Part shown: in pieces, positions 40,166 through 47,936 of the stretch
How positions within the stretch are numbered: the stretch's first letter is position 1
Layout of the letters: every line of letters starts with the position of its first letter
Source of the DNA: Metabacillus mangrovi
Lineage (GTDB): Bacteria; Bacillota; Bacilli; Bacillales; Bacillaceae
NCBI RefSeq assembly: GCF_009711125.1
Contig: NZ_WMIB01000004.1
Span: 1-64,000 of the forward strand
Length of the DNA stretch: 64,000 nt
Reading direction: 5' to 3'
Translations under genes and position numbers: made by a program
The notes under the pieces: model-generated
Database searches by the model: none
The model's input: only the letters and a program-made list of their open reading frames with translations
What the model was told of the DNA's origin: nothing

Positions 40166-40933
40166 TCATTCTCCCATACTTCCATAAATCATAGGCAGAC
40201 GGTGGTCTTCAAGCTTGTTCCGCCATGAATCAGAGAGTCCGGAATCCGTAATGATCTCATCTGCATCCTCAAGGCTTGCATACCGAAAAAGAGCAGTCTG
40301 TCCGAATTTAGTGTGGTCTGTTACCAAGATGACCTGCTCTGCCAGTTTCATAATTGATTTTTTATAAGCTGCCTGTAAATGGCTAAACACTGTTAACCCG
40401 TTCACAGGATCTGCCGCTGTCGTTCCCAGGAACAGTTTTTTGACACGGATTCCCTTGAGCGCTTCTTGCGCGATCGGGCCATACAGTGCTGCAGAAGCAG
40501 GAATAACCGCTCCGCCCGGCACAATCAGCTGAATCTGTTCAGCTCCCAGCAAAGAATGTGCGATATTAAGATCATTGGTAACCACTGTGAGCTTTTTGCC
40601 ATGCAGCAGTTTGGCAAGCTCGAGCATCGTGCTCCCCCCGTCCAGAAACACCGTATCATTCTCTTCTATCCGCGCAGCCGCAGCCTGAGCCGCTTCTTTT
40701 TTTTCAAAAATAAAGCTTGCCTGCCTTTTGTCTACCGGAAGCATCTCCGTTTGCTTCGGCAGGACCGCCCCGCCGTATATACGCTTCAGCAGCCCCTGTT
40801 TCTCAAGCATAATCAAATCCTGCCTGATTGTTTTTTCCGTCACAGCAAAGCTTTGGCTCAATTCTGTTACCTTGATCATCTTTTCCTTCTGCAAAAGCAG
40901 AAGAATCTGTTCATGGCGCTCAATAAAATGCAT
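40166..40933 (-). CDS. DeoR-family regulator of the uronide locus
   Basis: 255 aa. The DeoR HTH (about 4-58; VTELSQSFAVTEKTIRQDLIMLEKQG) is followed by a DeoRC sensor (about 75-235: DTVFLDGGSTMLELAK, TVVTNDLNIAHSL, KKLFLGTTAADPVNG). I start at the ATG 40931-40933 behind AGGGTGG; 28 upstream codons were rejected. It is immediately upstream of kduD on the same strand and therefore the likely repressor of the operon, with a pathway intermediate as inducer. A CGAAC-containing repeat (CGAACATAAAAATACACATGCGAAC region, about 40073-40105) lies before kduD. Confidence 0.85.
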   Translation of the reverse strand: MHFIERHEQILLLLQKEKMIKVTELSQSFAVTEKTIRQDLIMLEKQGLLKRIYGGAVLPKQTEMLPVDKRQASFIFEKKEAAQAAAARIEENDTVFLDGGSTMLELAKLLHGKKLTVVTNDLNIAHSLLGAEQIQLIVPGGAVIPASAALYGPIAQEALKGIRVKKLFLGTTAADPVNGLTVFSHLQAAYKKSIMKLAEQVILVTDHTKFGQTALFRYASLEDADEIITDSGLSDSWRNKLEDHRLPMIYGSMGE

Positions 40934-41005
40934 ACTCCAATCCACCCTGTCTTTAACATTTTTTTCTGTCCTGTCCAATACAAATAGTATGGAAGGGGGA
41001 ATACC

Positions 41006-41839
41006 ATGTATATTCAATGGCTGCTTCTCATAATTGTGATTTACTCAAGCGCTGCAATCCTGCTGTTTATCCTTAACAGGACAGCCTACGCCTCCATCCT
41101 TCCGGCCCTGAGAAAAAGCCTGTACTTAGGGTTCCTGCTCTTCCTTGCCGTCTGCTTTTCCCTGGACCTCCTGTCGAGTAAAGACTGGCCTGTCATCCTC
41201 CAGCTTACAGCAGCAGCTGTCTTTACAGACCTGACCATTTTCCAGACACCGAATCTCCTTAAAATCGGCACCGCCGAATTCAAGCACAGTGAATGGATCG
41301 AACAAACCATCCAGCAGAATGAACGGACCATCGAATATATGAGAAAGAAATCAACCGCTTTTTCGCTAATTATACAGGAGGAGGAAGACCTCGCACCAAA
41401 AGATTGTTCCTATCAGGATTTTGAAGCGTACAAACGGTGCATCCTGCAATACACGGGTGCCTATACCGACCAGTTTGATTTTCACGTCCGGCTCTATCCG
41501 CTCGAAGGAGAGGATGATTACCGGTTCAGCAGCAGCATTTTACATGCCATGAATAAGCTTGAAACCATCTTTAATTTAAACATTCCGGATAAGCAGGAGA
41601 CCGTTGAACAACTAAAGCAGGCACGGGTTCAAACCTTTGAGGAGCACGCCGTCGCTGCCATTCCAATCTATGGCATCTACTCCTGCCTGCTTGTCGTTTC
41701 CGCCAAGGAAAACCCAGTCCTAGAAATTGACACGCATCATATCATTAACCTCGTCAGCATTTTAGAATGGCGGATGCAGATGGAAAAAGGGGCGGCGGCG
41801 GGAGATGAGCAACCCGGGGCTGATGGGGGGATAGTATGA
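41006..41839 (+). CDS. SpoIISA-like type II toxin, membrane-bound
   Basis: 277 aa. Three hydrophobic N-terminal segments (about 3-25, 38-56, 62-82) are followed by a cytoplasmic alpha/beta region (about 100-262) with a GAF-like pattern, ending EHAVAAIPIYGIYSCLLVVSAK and DTHHIINLVSILEWRMQM. Topology, length and the order of blocks match SpoIISA, the membrane toxin that lyses cells unless SpoIISB binds its cytoplasmic domain. GGAAGGGGGAATACC precedes the ATG. It is divergent from the DeoR gene. No SpoIISB homologue is recognisable downstream; see the 24-codon frame that overlaps its stop. Confidence 0.7.
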   Translation: MYIQWLLLIIVIYSSAAILLFILNRTAYASILPALRKSLYLGFLLFLAVCFSLDLLSSKDWPVILQLTAAAVFTDLTIFQTPNLLKIGTAEFKHSEWIEQTIQQNERTIEYMRKKSTAFSLIIQEEEDLAPKDCSYQDFEAYKRCILQYTGAYTDQFDFHVRLYPLEGEDDYRFSSSILHAMNKLETIFNLNIPDKQETVEQLKQARVQTFEEHAVAAIPIYGIYSCLLVVSAKENPVLEIDTHHIINLVSILEWRMQMEKGAAAGDEQPGADGGIV

Positions 41840-41910
41840 GCCGGCGGGGTCAGCCGCTCACTCTGATAAAGCTCTTCAATCCCTTTCAGCACAAGGGATT
41901 GAAAGGCTGA
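41836..41910 (+). CDS. 24-codon frame overlapping the toxin stop (doubtful)
   Basis: An ATG overlaps the toxin stop (ATGA) behind GGGGGG, giving a basic 24-aa peptide ending FNPFQHKGLKG. Position and coupling are what an antitoxin gene would have (SpoIISB is 50-60 aa). But most of its length is a hairpin repeat (41875-41903) that recurs at 42366-42392, so it may be only repeat sequence. I could not align it with SpoIISB. Confidence 0.25.
   Translation: MSRRGQPLTLIKLFNPFQHKGLKG
41875..41903. repeat. Hairpin repeat, copy A, at the toxin gene 3' end
   Basis: TTCAATCCCTT-tcagcac-AAGGGATTGAA is an 11-bp perfect stem. The core TCCCTT.CAGCACAAGGGATTG recurs at 42366-42392, and the flanking GGGGTCAG and CTCACTC(T/A)GATAAAG are shared too, so these are two copies of one dispersed element. 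It may also terminate toxin transcription. Confidence 0.75.
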
Positions 41911-41955
41911 AGGGTTTAGTTATATTGATTTCACAGGGGACTTAGGGGGATAAAC

Positions 41956-42186
41956 ATGAATTTCACTGCTGTTTATTTCATAATCTTGGTGTGTTCAGTT
42001 TTAGTGAATTTCTATTTGGTTTTTGAATCGAACCGATATCGCCGCCAAAATAAATCCCGATTATCATGGTCAGAATTTTTCCGGGTAGATCATCCTCTTT
42101 ATATTTTTTTATGGGTTTCATTGATTGGCATGGTATTAATTTCAATCGTTGCTCTTATAAGTGGTTACAGTCATATTCAGTTCTAA
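41956..42186 (+). CDS. Small two-helix membrane protein
   Basis: 76 aa: hydrophobic helix 5-23 (VYFIILVCSVLVNFYLVF), a basic/aromatic loop (ESNRYRRQNKSRLSWSEFFRVDH), and a second helix 47-70 (LYIFLWVSLIGMVLISIVALI). AGGGGGATAAAC precedes the ATG. It follows the toxin gene and the hairpin repeat on the same strand. The family is not recognised. A role with the toxin (for instance as a membrane partner) is possible only by position. The local base composition is more A+T-rich than in the toxin gene, which hints at a separate origin. Confidence 0.6.
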   Translation: MNFTAVYFIILVCSVLVNFYLVFESNRYRRQNKSRLSWSEFFRVDHPLYIFLWVSLIGMVLISIVALISGYSHIQF

Positions 42187-42299
42187 AACAAGCTTTTAGC
42201 AGCTGTTTCAGTTAGCTGGCTCGAAAGCAAAAAAGCAAATGCCGGAACAAAAACAGCGGGATGATACAGTTTTTAATTTGCCGCCACATTACAGCAGGC

Positions 42300-42583
42300 T
42301 TGCGGGATTCCGCGGGGTCAGTGTCCCTCACTCAGATAAAGTACTAAAGCTCCGGCACTCTTTCTGCATTCCCTTGCAGCACAAGGGATTGCAAAGGGTA
42401 GCCTCTGTCCCCTGGTGCGTTAAAGCAGCAGGGGACTGGCACCGGGTCTGTCCCGCAGTTCACTGCAGTACTAAAGCTCCGGCACCATCGCTCTAATCCT
42501 TTATCCCCCAACGGCTGAGAGCGCCAAGCCTCTGTCCCCCGATGCGTTAAAGCAGTGCGGGACTGACCCCCTTCCCTATTCTC
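42300..42583. repeat. Duplicated 127-bp intergenic repeat element
   Basis: AGTACTAAAGCTCCGGCAC occurs at 42340-42358 and 42467-42485, and GCCTCTGTCCCC(T/C)G.TGCGTTAAAGCAG begins at 42401 and 42528; both intervals are 127 bases, so about 127 bp is imperfectly duplicated in tandem. GGGGTCAG..CCCTCACTC at the left and GGGACTGACCCCC at the right resemble edges of the GGGACTGACCCC-type dispersed repeats seen in Bacillus genomes. The 42187-42634 stretch has no supported gene. Confidence 0.8.
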
Positions 42584-42634
42584 CTATTGATGCTCACCCT
42601 GGCGCAGCAGCACCTCCCTGCCATCCCCCATAAG

Positions 42635-42661
42635 AAAAACCGGCCCTATCAGGACCGGCTT
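42635..42661 (-). terminator. Terminator of the LacI-controlled sugar operon
   Basis: On the minus strand GCCGGTCC-TGATA-GGGCCGG is followed by TTTTTC, just past the stop at 42667. Confidence 0.88.
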
Positions 42662-42666
42662 CCGCT

Positions 42667-43635
42667 TTATACCCACCACATTTCAGCAGGCTTTTCTTCG
42701 ATTAGTACAGATTGCAGGTTGGTGACAGCGCGTTTGAAACCTTCCTGGATGCTCATGATCGGGTCTTCGTGTTCAATGCTCACGACATAGTCATAGCCGT
42801 ATGTGATTAGGGTGCTGATCATCCGGCCCCATTCGTCGTTGCTGTGGCCGCATCCAACGGAGCGGAAGGACCATGCACGGGATTTCACCTCGCCGTACGG
42901 CTGCATATCTGTCAGACCGTACATGTTGACGTTCTCTGGATCAATGTGGGTGTCTTTTGCATGAAAATGGTGAATGGCGTTTTCCTTTGCCAGGATCTTA
43001 ATGGCGGCAACCGGATCGATTCCCTGCCACCACAGGTGACTCGGGTCAAGGTTTGCACCGATCGCCGGGCATGTTTTTTCACGCAGTTTTAACAGCGTGT
43101 ATGGTGTGTGGACGAGAAAACCTCCATGAAGCTCAAGGCCGATTTTCACGTTGTGCTCTTCAGCAAGCTTGCCGACTTCCTTCCAATAAGGAACTAGCTT
43201 GTTCTCCCATTGCCAGGTAAGGACGTCTCCATATTCGTTCGGCCAAGGAGTAACAGGCCAGTTAGGATATTTTGCATCTTCTGAATCACCGGCTGTCCCG
43301 GAGAACGTGTTCACGACCGGAACATCCATTAAGGAAGCAAGCTTGATGGTTTTTCTAAGGGTTTCATCGGATTCTGCCGCAAATGCACGGTCAGGTGAGA
43401 TCGGATTTCCGTGGCAGCTGAAAGCACTGATGATCAGGCCGCGGCTTTCCACCTTTTCTTTGTATTGAGCCCTTGCCTCTTCGTTCTCCAGCAGCTCGTC
43501 AAGGTTACAGTGGGCGTTGCCCGGATAGCATCCTGTCCCGATCTCAACTGCATGAAGTCCTGCTGCTTTTACGGTATCAAGCATTTGCTCAAATTCCAAA
43601 TCGGAAAACAAAACAGTGAACACTCCCAGTTTCAT
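42667..43635 (-). CDS. Sugar phosphate isomerase/epimerase-type TIM barrel protein
   Basis: 322 aa AP-endonuclease-2/xylose-isomerase-like TIM barrel. Metal-site motifs are visible: LELHGGFLVHT (Glu, His), ANLDPSHLWWQG (Asp, His), IHHFHAKDTHI (His, Asp) and VVSIEHEDPIM (Glu). Relatives act as epimerases, dehydratases or, as recently shown for clusters with Gfo/Idh partners, lyases on 3-keto-glycosides. It is the last gene of a five-gene unit; a 21-base gap separates it from the oxidoreductase gene upstream. GGAGATGGAGAC precedes the ATG. The substrate cannot be named from the sequence. Confidence 0.85.
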   Translation of the reverse strand: MKLGVFTVLFSDLEFEQMLDTVKAAGLHAVEIGTGCYPGNAHCNLDELLENEEARAQYKEKVESRGLIISAFSCHGNPISPDRAFAAESDETLRKTIKLASLMDVPVVNTFSGTAGDSEDAKYPNWPVTPWPNEYGDVLTWQWENKLVPYWKEVGKLAEEHNVKIGLELHGGFLVHTPYTLLKLREKTCPAIGANLDPSHLWWQGIDPVAAIKILAKENAIHHFHAKDTHIDPENVNMYGLTDMQPYGEVKSRAWSFRSVGCGHSNDEWGRMISTLITYGYDYVVSIEHEDPIMSIQEGFKRAVTNLQSVLIEEKPAEMWWV

Positions 43636-43656
43636 GTCTCCATCTCCTTTAGTTCA

Positions 43657-44688
43657 TTATTCTTGAACGGTGATCCTGCTGCTTTCGTATATGGCATCGA
43701 TGACTTCGGACACCTGCATCGCTTCTTCAGGCTTGACGATCAGTTCTTCTTCATTAAAACAGGCAGCGATGAAATTTTTCGCCTGAAGAATGCCGGGATC
43801 TTCTTCACCCGGAATCCAGGCCGGCTGGCTGTTGAAAAGCATGTTGTACTTTGTCGTATACAGCTCCATCGGAAATACACTGATTCCCCCGTTTACACCG
43901 GATATGCTGAGATGCTCTTCATCATCACGGATATTCGTCGCCCACGACGTTTCAAACAGGAGAGACGTCCCGTTTTTAAAACGGATATAAGCTGTTACAT
44001 GGTCGTCCACGTTGAATTTCTGGTGATCGTAATGGCCCCAGAGATTGACCTGATTCGGGATTTTGCTCAGCGCGTTATACGTGCTCCCGGTCACATCCTT
44101 GATTTCCGGGTTGCCGATCAGCCAGAGCGCAAGGTCGAGAAGGTGGCAGCCGTAGTCAATAAGGCTCCCGCCTCCCTGCAGCTCTTTATTTGTAAAGACG
44201 CCCCAGCCCGGGACTTTCCGGCGGCGGAGCGCCTTGATCCGGACGACGAGGGGAGTGCCGATTTCTTCCGTGATCATGACCTTTTTGGCAGCCTGGGATT
44301 CTTTCATATATCGGTAATGATACGCAATGGCAAGCTTTCGTTCATTAGCACGTGCCGTTTCAATCATGCCCCTGCATTCTTCAGCAGACAGCGCCATGGG
44401 CTTCTCACAAAGTACATGGACGCCTGCTTCAAGCGCGTTAGTCGAGATTTCGGCATGGTATTTGTTCGGTGTGCAAACGACTACAGCATCGACTTCGGGA
44501 AGCATTTCGGTATAATCCCCGAAAAACTGCGGAATCCCAAATTCTTTTGCTACGTCTTCGGCCCGGTGAACGTTAATGTCGCTGACAGCCGTTATTTCTG
44601 CCTGATCTGAAAAGTGGCGGAAAGAGGGGATGTGTCTCCCGGTTGCGATCCCTCCTGCACCGATGATGCCGATTTTCAGCTTTTTCAT
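43657..44688 (-). CDS. Gfo/Idh/MocA-family oxidoreductase A
   Basis: 343 aa. N-terminal Rossmann fold GIIGAGGIATGRHIPSF, then the family signature CEKPMALSAEECRGMIE with the catalytic Lys of EKP (about 95) and a C-terminal alpha/beta domain with GGSLIDYGCHLLDLALWL. It should oxidise or reduce a sugar hydroxyl with NAD(P). Its ATG overlaps the stop of the second Gfo/Idh gene (ATGA). The two are only moderately similar to each other, so they may act on different steps or form a heteromer. TIM-barrel and ThuA-like partners support glycoside oxidation. Confidence 0.9.
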   Translation of the reverse strand: MKKLKIGIIGAGGIATGRHIPSFRHFSDQAEITAVSDINVHRAEDVAKEFGIPQFFGDYTEMLPEVDAVVVCTPNKYHAEISTNALEAGVHVLCEKPMALSAEECRGMIETARANERKLAIAYHYRYMKESQAAKKVMITEEIGTPLVVRIKALRRRKVPGWGVFTNKELQGGGSLIDYGCHLLDLALWLIGNPEIKDVTGSTYNALSKIPNQVNLWGHYDHQKFNVDDHVTAYIRFKNGTSLLFETSWATNIRDDEEHLSISGVNGGISVFPMELYTTKYNMLFNSQPAWIPGEEDPGILQAKNFIAACFNEEELIVKPEEAMQVSEVIDAIYESSRITVQE

Positions 44689-45731
44689 GCTGTAACGCCT
44701 TGGTTAATGGCAACAATTTTTTTAGTCTTGCCGGATTCAAGTGCAGCAAGAATGACTTCCAGCGACTTCATCCCCTCTTCACCTGTTACAAGCGGCTCTT
44801 GATCTTCTTGGATGCAGTTGATGAAATACTTCATCACTCCTGAGGAAACCTGTCCGCCTTCCTCGTTTGATTGGATCTGGCCCAGCTCAAATTTAGCAGT
44901 CTCCTTATTGGAGTATTGGATGATCAGGCTGTATTGGGGATCATCCTCAAGGCGGATAATCCCGTTCTCACAGTAAATGATGGTGGAGTTATCCTCTTTG
45001 CCTGTATAAGACCAGCTTGCAGTCAGCGTTCCAAGGATTCCGGAAGCTGTTTTAAGGATACAGACGGCGTTGTCATCCACATCTCCAAAAGTCTTAGCAC
45101 TCGTCTCTACAAAAGCTCCGACTTCGGTGAACTCTTCTCCTAAAAGGAAACGCATTAAATCGGTCTTATGGACACCCAAGTCGCCCATGGCTCCGATGAA
45201 TGCTTCTTCTTTACGGAAAAACCAGCTGTCTTTTCCATCGATGCTCCATGCCTCAGGACCAGGATGGCCGAATGCCGTACGGAAGCTGTAGATTTTGCCC
45301 ATCTCTCCTGAAGCGATAATCTTTCGGGCTTTTTGGTGTGCAGAAGTAAAGCGCTGATTGTGCGCGATCATCAGTTTTTTCCCGGACTCTTTTGCTGCTG
45401 CGATCATCGCTTCTGCATCTTCTCTGGATGTGGCCATCGGCTTTTCGCACAGCACATGCAGACCAGCCTTCAGTGCAGCGATGGAAACCGGTGCATGCAG
45501 ATAATTTGGTGTACAGACGCTGACCGCGTATACCTTTCCGCTTGCGATCAGATCTTCATAGTTCGTATAGGCAGCTGCTCCGTATAGAGAAGCCGTCTCG
45601 TTTACCCGTTCCTCGACAATATCGCATACCGCTGTAATTTCCACTGCCTCATCTGATGCGTATTCAAGAAGATGGCGGTGTCTGGCAATGCTTCCGCAGC
45701 CCACGACACCCATTCTGATTTTTGTTGTCAT
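44685..45731 (-). CDS. Gfo/Idh/MocA-family oxidoreductase B
   Basis: 348 aa. VVGCGSIARHRHL is the dinucleotide-binding loop, CTPNYLHAPVSIAAL and CEKPMATSREDAEAMIA hold the catalytic Lys, and GAMGDLGVHKTDLMRFLLG is the C-terminal domain signature. The C-terminal segment of about 30 residues (EEGMKSLEVILAALESGKT) is the usual family end. It lies 29 bases after the ThuA-like gene and overlaps oxidoreductase A by 4 bases. GGAGGAACGATT precedes the ATG. A 3-keto-glycoside-forming dehydrogenase is the best guess; myo-inositol dehydrogenase activity is an alternative. Confidence 0.9.
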   Translation of the reverse strand: MTTKIRMGVVGCGSIARHRHLLEYASDEAVEITAVCDIVEERVNETASLYGAAAYTNYEDLIASGKVYAVSVCTPNYLHAPVSIAALKAGLHVLCEKPMATSREDAEAMIAAAKESGKKLMIAHNQRFTSAHQKARKIIASGEMGKIYSFRTAFGHPGPEAWSIDGKDSWFFRKEEAFIGAMGDLGVHKTDLMRFLLGEEFTEVGAFVETSAKTFGDVDDNAVCILKTASGILGTLTASWSYTGKEDNSTIIYCENGIIRLEDDPQYSLIIQYSNKETAKFELGQIQSNEEGGQVSSGVMKYFINCIQEDQEPLVTGEEGMKSLEVILAALESGKTKKIVAINQGVTA

Positions 45732-45760
45732 AATCGTTCCTCCTTATAAGCGGTTCCTCA

Positions 45761-46480
45761 TTATTTTGGTGAAATGGTTTCAAGCGGCTGTGCATTGCCG
45801 TAAACAGGCTTTTCCCGTTTAGCCGGCGCTGCCCATTTGACTGCATTTTTGATGACTGTCTGAATATCTTCATTATGGTAAGTCGGGTACGTTTCGTGCC
45901 CCGGACGGAAATAGAACACTTTTCCGCTGCCTCTTTTGTAGGTACAGCCGCTGCGGAAAACTTCCCCGCCTTCGAACCAGCTCATGAAAATAAGTTCATC
46001 CGGTGCCGGGATATCAAAATGTTCCCCGTACATTTCTTCTTTTTCAAGTTCGATGTACTCTCCGATTCCTTCCGTGATCGGGTGGCTTGGTTCAATCACC
46101 CACAGCCGTTCCTTCTCATCTGCTTCGCGCCATTTTAAATCACAGCCGGTGCCCATCAGGGATTTAAAGATTTTGGAAAAATGTCCGGAGTGCAGAACAA
46201 GAAGACCCATTCCGTCTAATACCCTGTTTTTCACCTTTTCAACGATTGCATCGTCTACTTCTTCATGAGCCAGGTGCCCCCACCAGATCATGACATCTGT
46301 ATCATTCAAAACATCGTCTGTGAGACCATGTTCAGGCTGGTCCAGAGTCGCTGTCTGAACACGGTGTCCTGCTTCCTCAATAAAGCCCGCTATCGCTCCG
46401 TGTATTCCCTTTGGATAAATGTCTCTCACAACAGGATTTTTCTGTTCGTGCCGGTTTTCATTCCATACAGTTACGTTCAT
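45761..46480 (-). CDS. ThuA-like domain protein
   Basis: 239 aa, glutamine-amidotransferase-like fold of the ThuA family. Blocks: [67 protein letters not shown] and [24 protein letters not shown]. ThuA proteins accompany trehalose/sucrose and keto-sugar catabolism genes, where they are thought to act on 3-keto-disaccharides. The ATG at 46478-46480 is used, with AAGGATGG upstream; the ATG nine codons earlier has no site. It is the first structural gene after lacI, with a second operator-like sequence overlapping the lacI stop just before it. Confidence 0.85.
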   Translation of the reverse strand: MNVTVWNENRHEQKNPVVRDIYPKGIHGAIAGFIEEAGHRVQTATLDQPEHGLTDDVLNDTDVMIWWGHLAHEEVDDAIVEKVKNRVLDGMGLLVLHSGHFSKIFKSLMGTGCDLKWREADEKERLWVIEPSHPITEGIGEYIELEKEEMYGEHFDIPAPDELIFMSWFEGGEVFRSGCTYKRGSGKVFYFRPGHETYPTYHNEDIQTVIKNAVKWAAPAKREKPVYGNAQPLETISPK

Positions 46481-46513
46481 TTCTGCACCATCCTTATGTA
46501 AATTCATTTTATG

Positions 46514-46525
46514 TTAACCGTTTAC
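46514..46525 (-). promoter_or_regulatory. Second LacI-type operator candidate before the thuA-like gene
   Basis: TTAACCGTTTAC at the lacI stop codon matches 10 of 12 positions of the perfect palindrome TTAACCGGTTAA found upstream of lacI. It is 34 bases before the thuA-like start. Confidence 0.5.
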
Positions 46526-47551
46526 GTATTCTGCAGTTGACTCTCTCACAGCGAGTTCAACCGGCAGGACTTCTGCTTGAATTTCCTTCCCGCACCCGAA
46601 CAGTGCCGAGAAAATCATTTCCGCTGTTTTGGTTCCTTTTTTTAAAATATCCTGGCTGATCGTTGTTAAGCTCGGAGTCAGGTACTGGCTGACATTCAGG
46701 TCATCAAATCCGGTGATGGATAAATCTTCAGGGACTCTCCTTCCAGCAGATGCGAAGACCCTCATGATCCCGAGGCACAGGGCATCGGATGTGGCGAAGA
46801 TAGCCGTAACCGGCTCGCCGCTTTCCAAAATCATTCTGCCCGTGTGCAGCGACGATTCAAGGGTGCTGTCACCGCTTTCAAAAATAAGCCCGGCTTTAAA
46901 AGGGACCCCATACTCGCTCAGCGCCTTTTTGTACCCCTTTATCCTCTGCTCATCTACAGGGCTGTCTGCTGCAGCTCCCACGGCCATGGCGATGACGGTA
47001 TGACCTAATGACAAAAGATGATTCGTGGCCAGATAGCCGCCTCTTTCATCATCGATGTTCAGTTTGTGGCAGCTTTCTGCCTGGATATCGTATCCGTCAA
47101 CCAGTACCATAGGAATGGCGATATCCTTGGCGAGTTCTTCCGCTACAGGCCCTGAAGCATTCATGACGATTAATCCGTCAAGGTTCCTGCGCTGCACCCA
47201 CTGGCTGCACTCATCAGCACTGCTGATGCCTGCGAGCAGGATGTCGTAGCCATGGCCCCTTGCTACACTTTCCACTCCGCTGATAAACTCATTGTAATAC
47301 AAATTATTCTGGAAAACAGGCAAGGTGGAGTCGTGGCTCAGGATTTTAAGCAGGCCGATCAGCTTTGACTGTTTCTTCGATAGACTGATAGCCGTAAGAT
47401 CAGGCATGTACTGCAGCTCATCAATGGCTCTCTTAATCTTTTCTTTCGTACTGGCGGAAACTTTATTTTTTCCATTCAGCACATAGGAAACAGAAGCGCT
47501 GGAAACACCGGCATGCCTGGCAACATCTTTTATGGTCACTTTTCTCTTCAT
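46514..47551 (-). CDS. LacI-family transcriptional regulator
   Basis: 345 aa. The N-terminal HTH and hinge VTIKDVARHAGVSSASVSYVLNGKNKVSASTKEKI are unmistakable. A periplasmic-binding-protein-like sensor follows (about 60-335) with DGLIVMNASG, HTVIAMAVG and EDLSITGFDDLNVSQYLTP. It should bind a sugar or glycoside and control the four downstream catabolic genes. GGAGGTAAT precedes the ATG. A perfect TTAACCGGTTAA operator overlaps its leader, so it is autoregulated. It is the first gene of the five-gene unit. Confidence 0.93.
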   Translation of the reverse strand: MKRKVTIKDVARHAGVSSASVSYVLNGKNKVSASTKEKIKRAIDELQYMPDLTAISLSKKQSKLIGLLKILSHDSTLPVFQNNLYYNEFISGVESVARGHGYDILLAGISSADECSQWVQRRNLDGLIVMNASGPVAEELAKDIAIPMVLVDGYDIQAESCHKLNIDDERGGYLATNHLLSLGHTVIAMAVGAAADSPVDEQRIKGYKKALSEYGVPFKAGLIFESGDSTLESSLHTGRMILESGEPVTAIFATSDALCLGIMRVFASAGRRVPEDLSITGFDDLNVSQYLTPSLTTISQDILKKGTKTAEMIFSALFGCGKEIQAEVLPVELAVRESTAEYVNG

Positions 47552-47563
47552 ATTACCTCCTGG

Positions 47564-47575
47564 TTAACCGGTTAA
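47564..47575 (-). promoter_or_regulatory. LacI operator
   Basis: GTTAACCGGTTAAC is a perfect palindrome 12 bases upstream of the lacI ATG, with the central CG step typical of LacI/GalR-family operators. It is adjacent to the ribosome binding site, consistent with repression. Confidence 0.8.
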
Positions 47576-47641
47576 CTCCCCTTACATACTAAACGATAAT
47601 TTTTTAAAAAACAATCATTATTTTTCAAATTTTCAAGATTA

Positions 47642-47656
47642 AGAGAACGTTTGCAT
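47642..47656 (-). promoter_or_regulatory. cre-like site upstream of the LacI operon
   Basis: ATGCAAACGTTCTCT on the minus strand fits WTGNAANCGNWNNCW at all defined positions. It lies about 90 bases upstream of lacI, probably close to or upstream of the promoter. Confidence 0.55.
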
Positions 47657-47771
47657 AAACGTATAGATTCAGTATCAGCAAGCTGAAGGGAAATAGGCAT
47701 GAATCCAGATATTTTTCTCCCCTCTCAACATATAAATATATCAGGATGGATTGTAAGGGAGCGATTGGTTT

Positions 47772-47900
47772 ATGGAACCGAAAAAGAAGAAAACCCCTTC
47801 AAAAAAACTAAAAAAGTTCACGACTGCCGACTTGGGCTATAAAGTATCAGAAGAAAACCAAAAGCTTTTGAAAATGCTTAAAAATCTAAAGAAAGCCTGA
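47772..47900 (+). CDS. Very basic 42-aa protein
   Basis: A 42-codon frame: MEPKKKKTPSKKLKKFTTAD, then GYKVSEENQKLLKMLKNLKKA. AAGGGAGCGATTGGTTT precedes the ATG. About one third of the residues are Lys. A short amphipathic helix forms the C-terminus. It may bind nucleic acid or membranes. It ends in a hairpin shared with the convergent cobalamin operon. No family is recognised; it is too short for routine gene finders. Confidence 0.5.
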   Translation: MEPKKKKTPSKKLKKFTTADLGYKVSEENQKLLKMLKNLKKA

Positions 47901-47936
47901 TCATTCTGTGAACGTCACAGGATGAAACAGGCTTTC
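47891..47936. terminator. Shared hairpin between convergent genes
   Basis: GAAAGCCTG..CATTCTGTG / CACAGGATG..CAGGCTTTC, a 17-pair interrupted stem. It overlaps the 3' ends of both the 42-aa gene and the last gene of the cobalamin operon, so coding sequence doubles as terminator stem. Confidence 0.7.
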
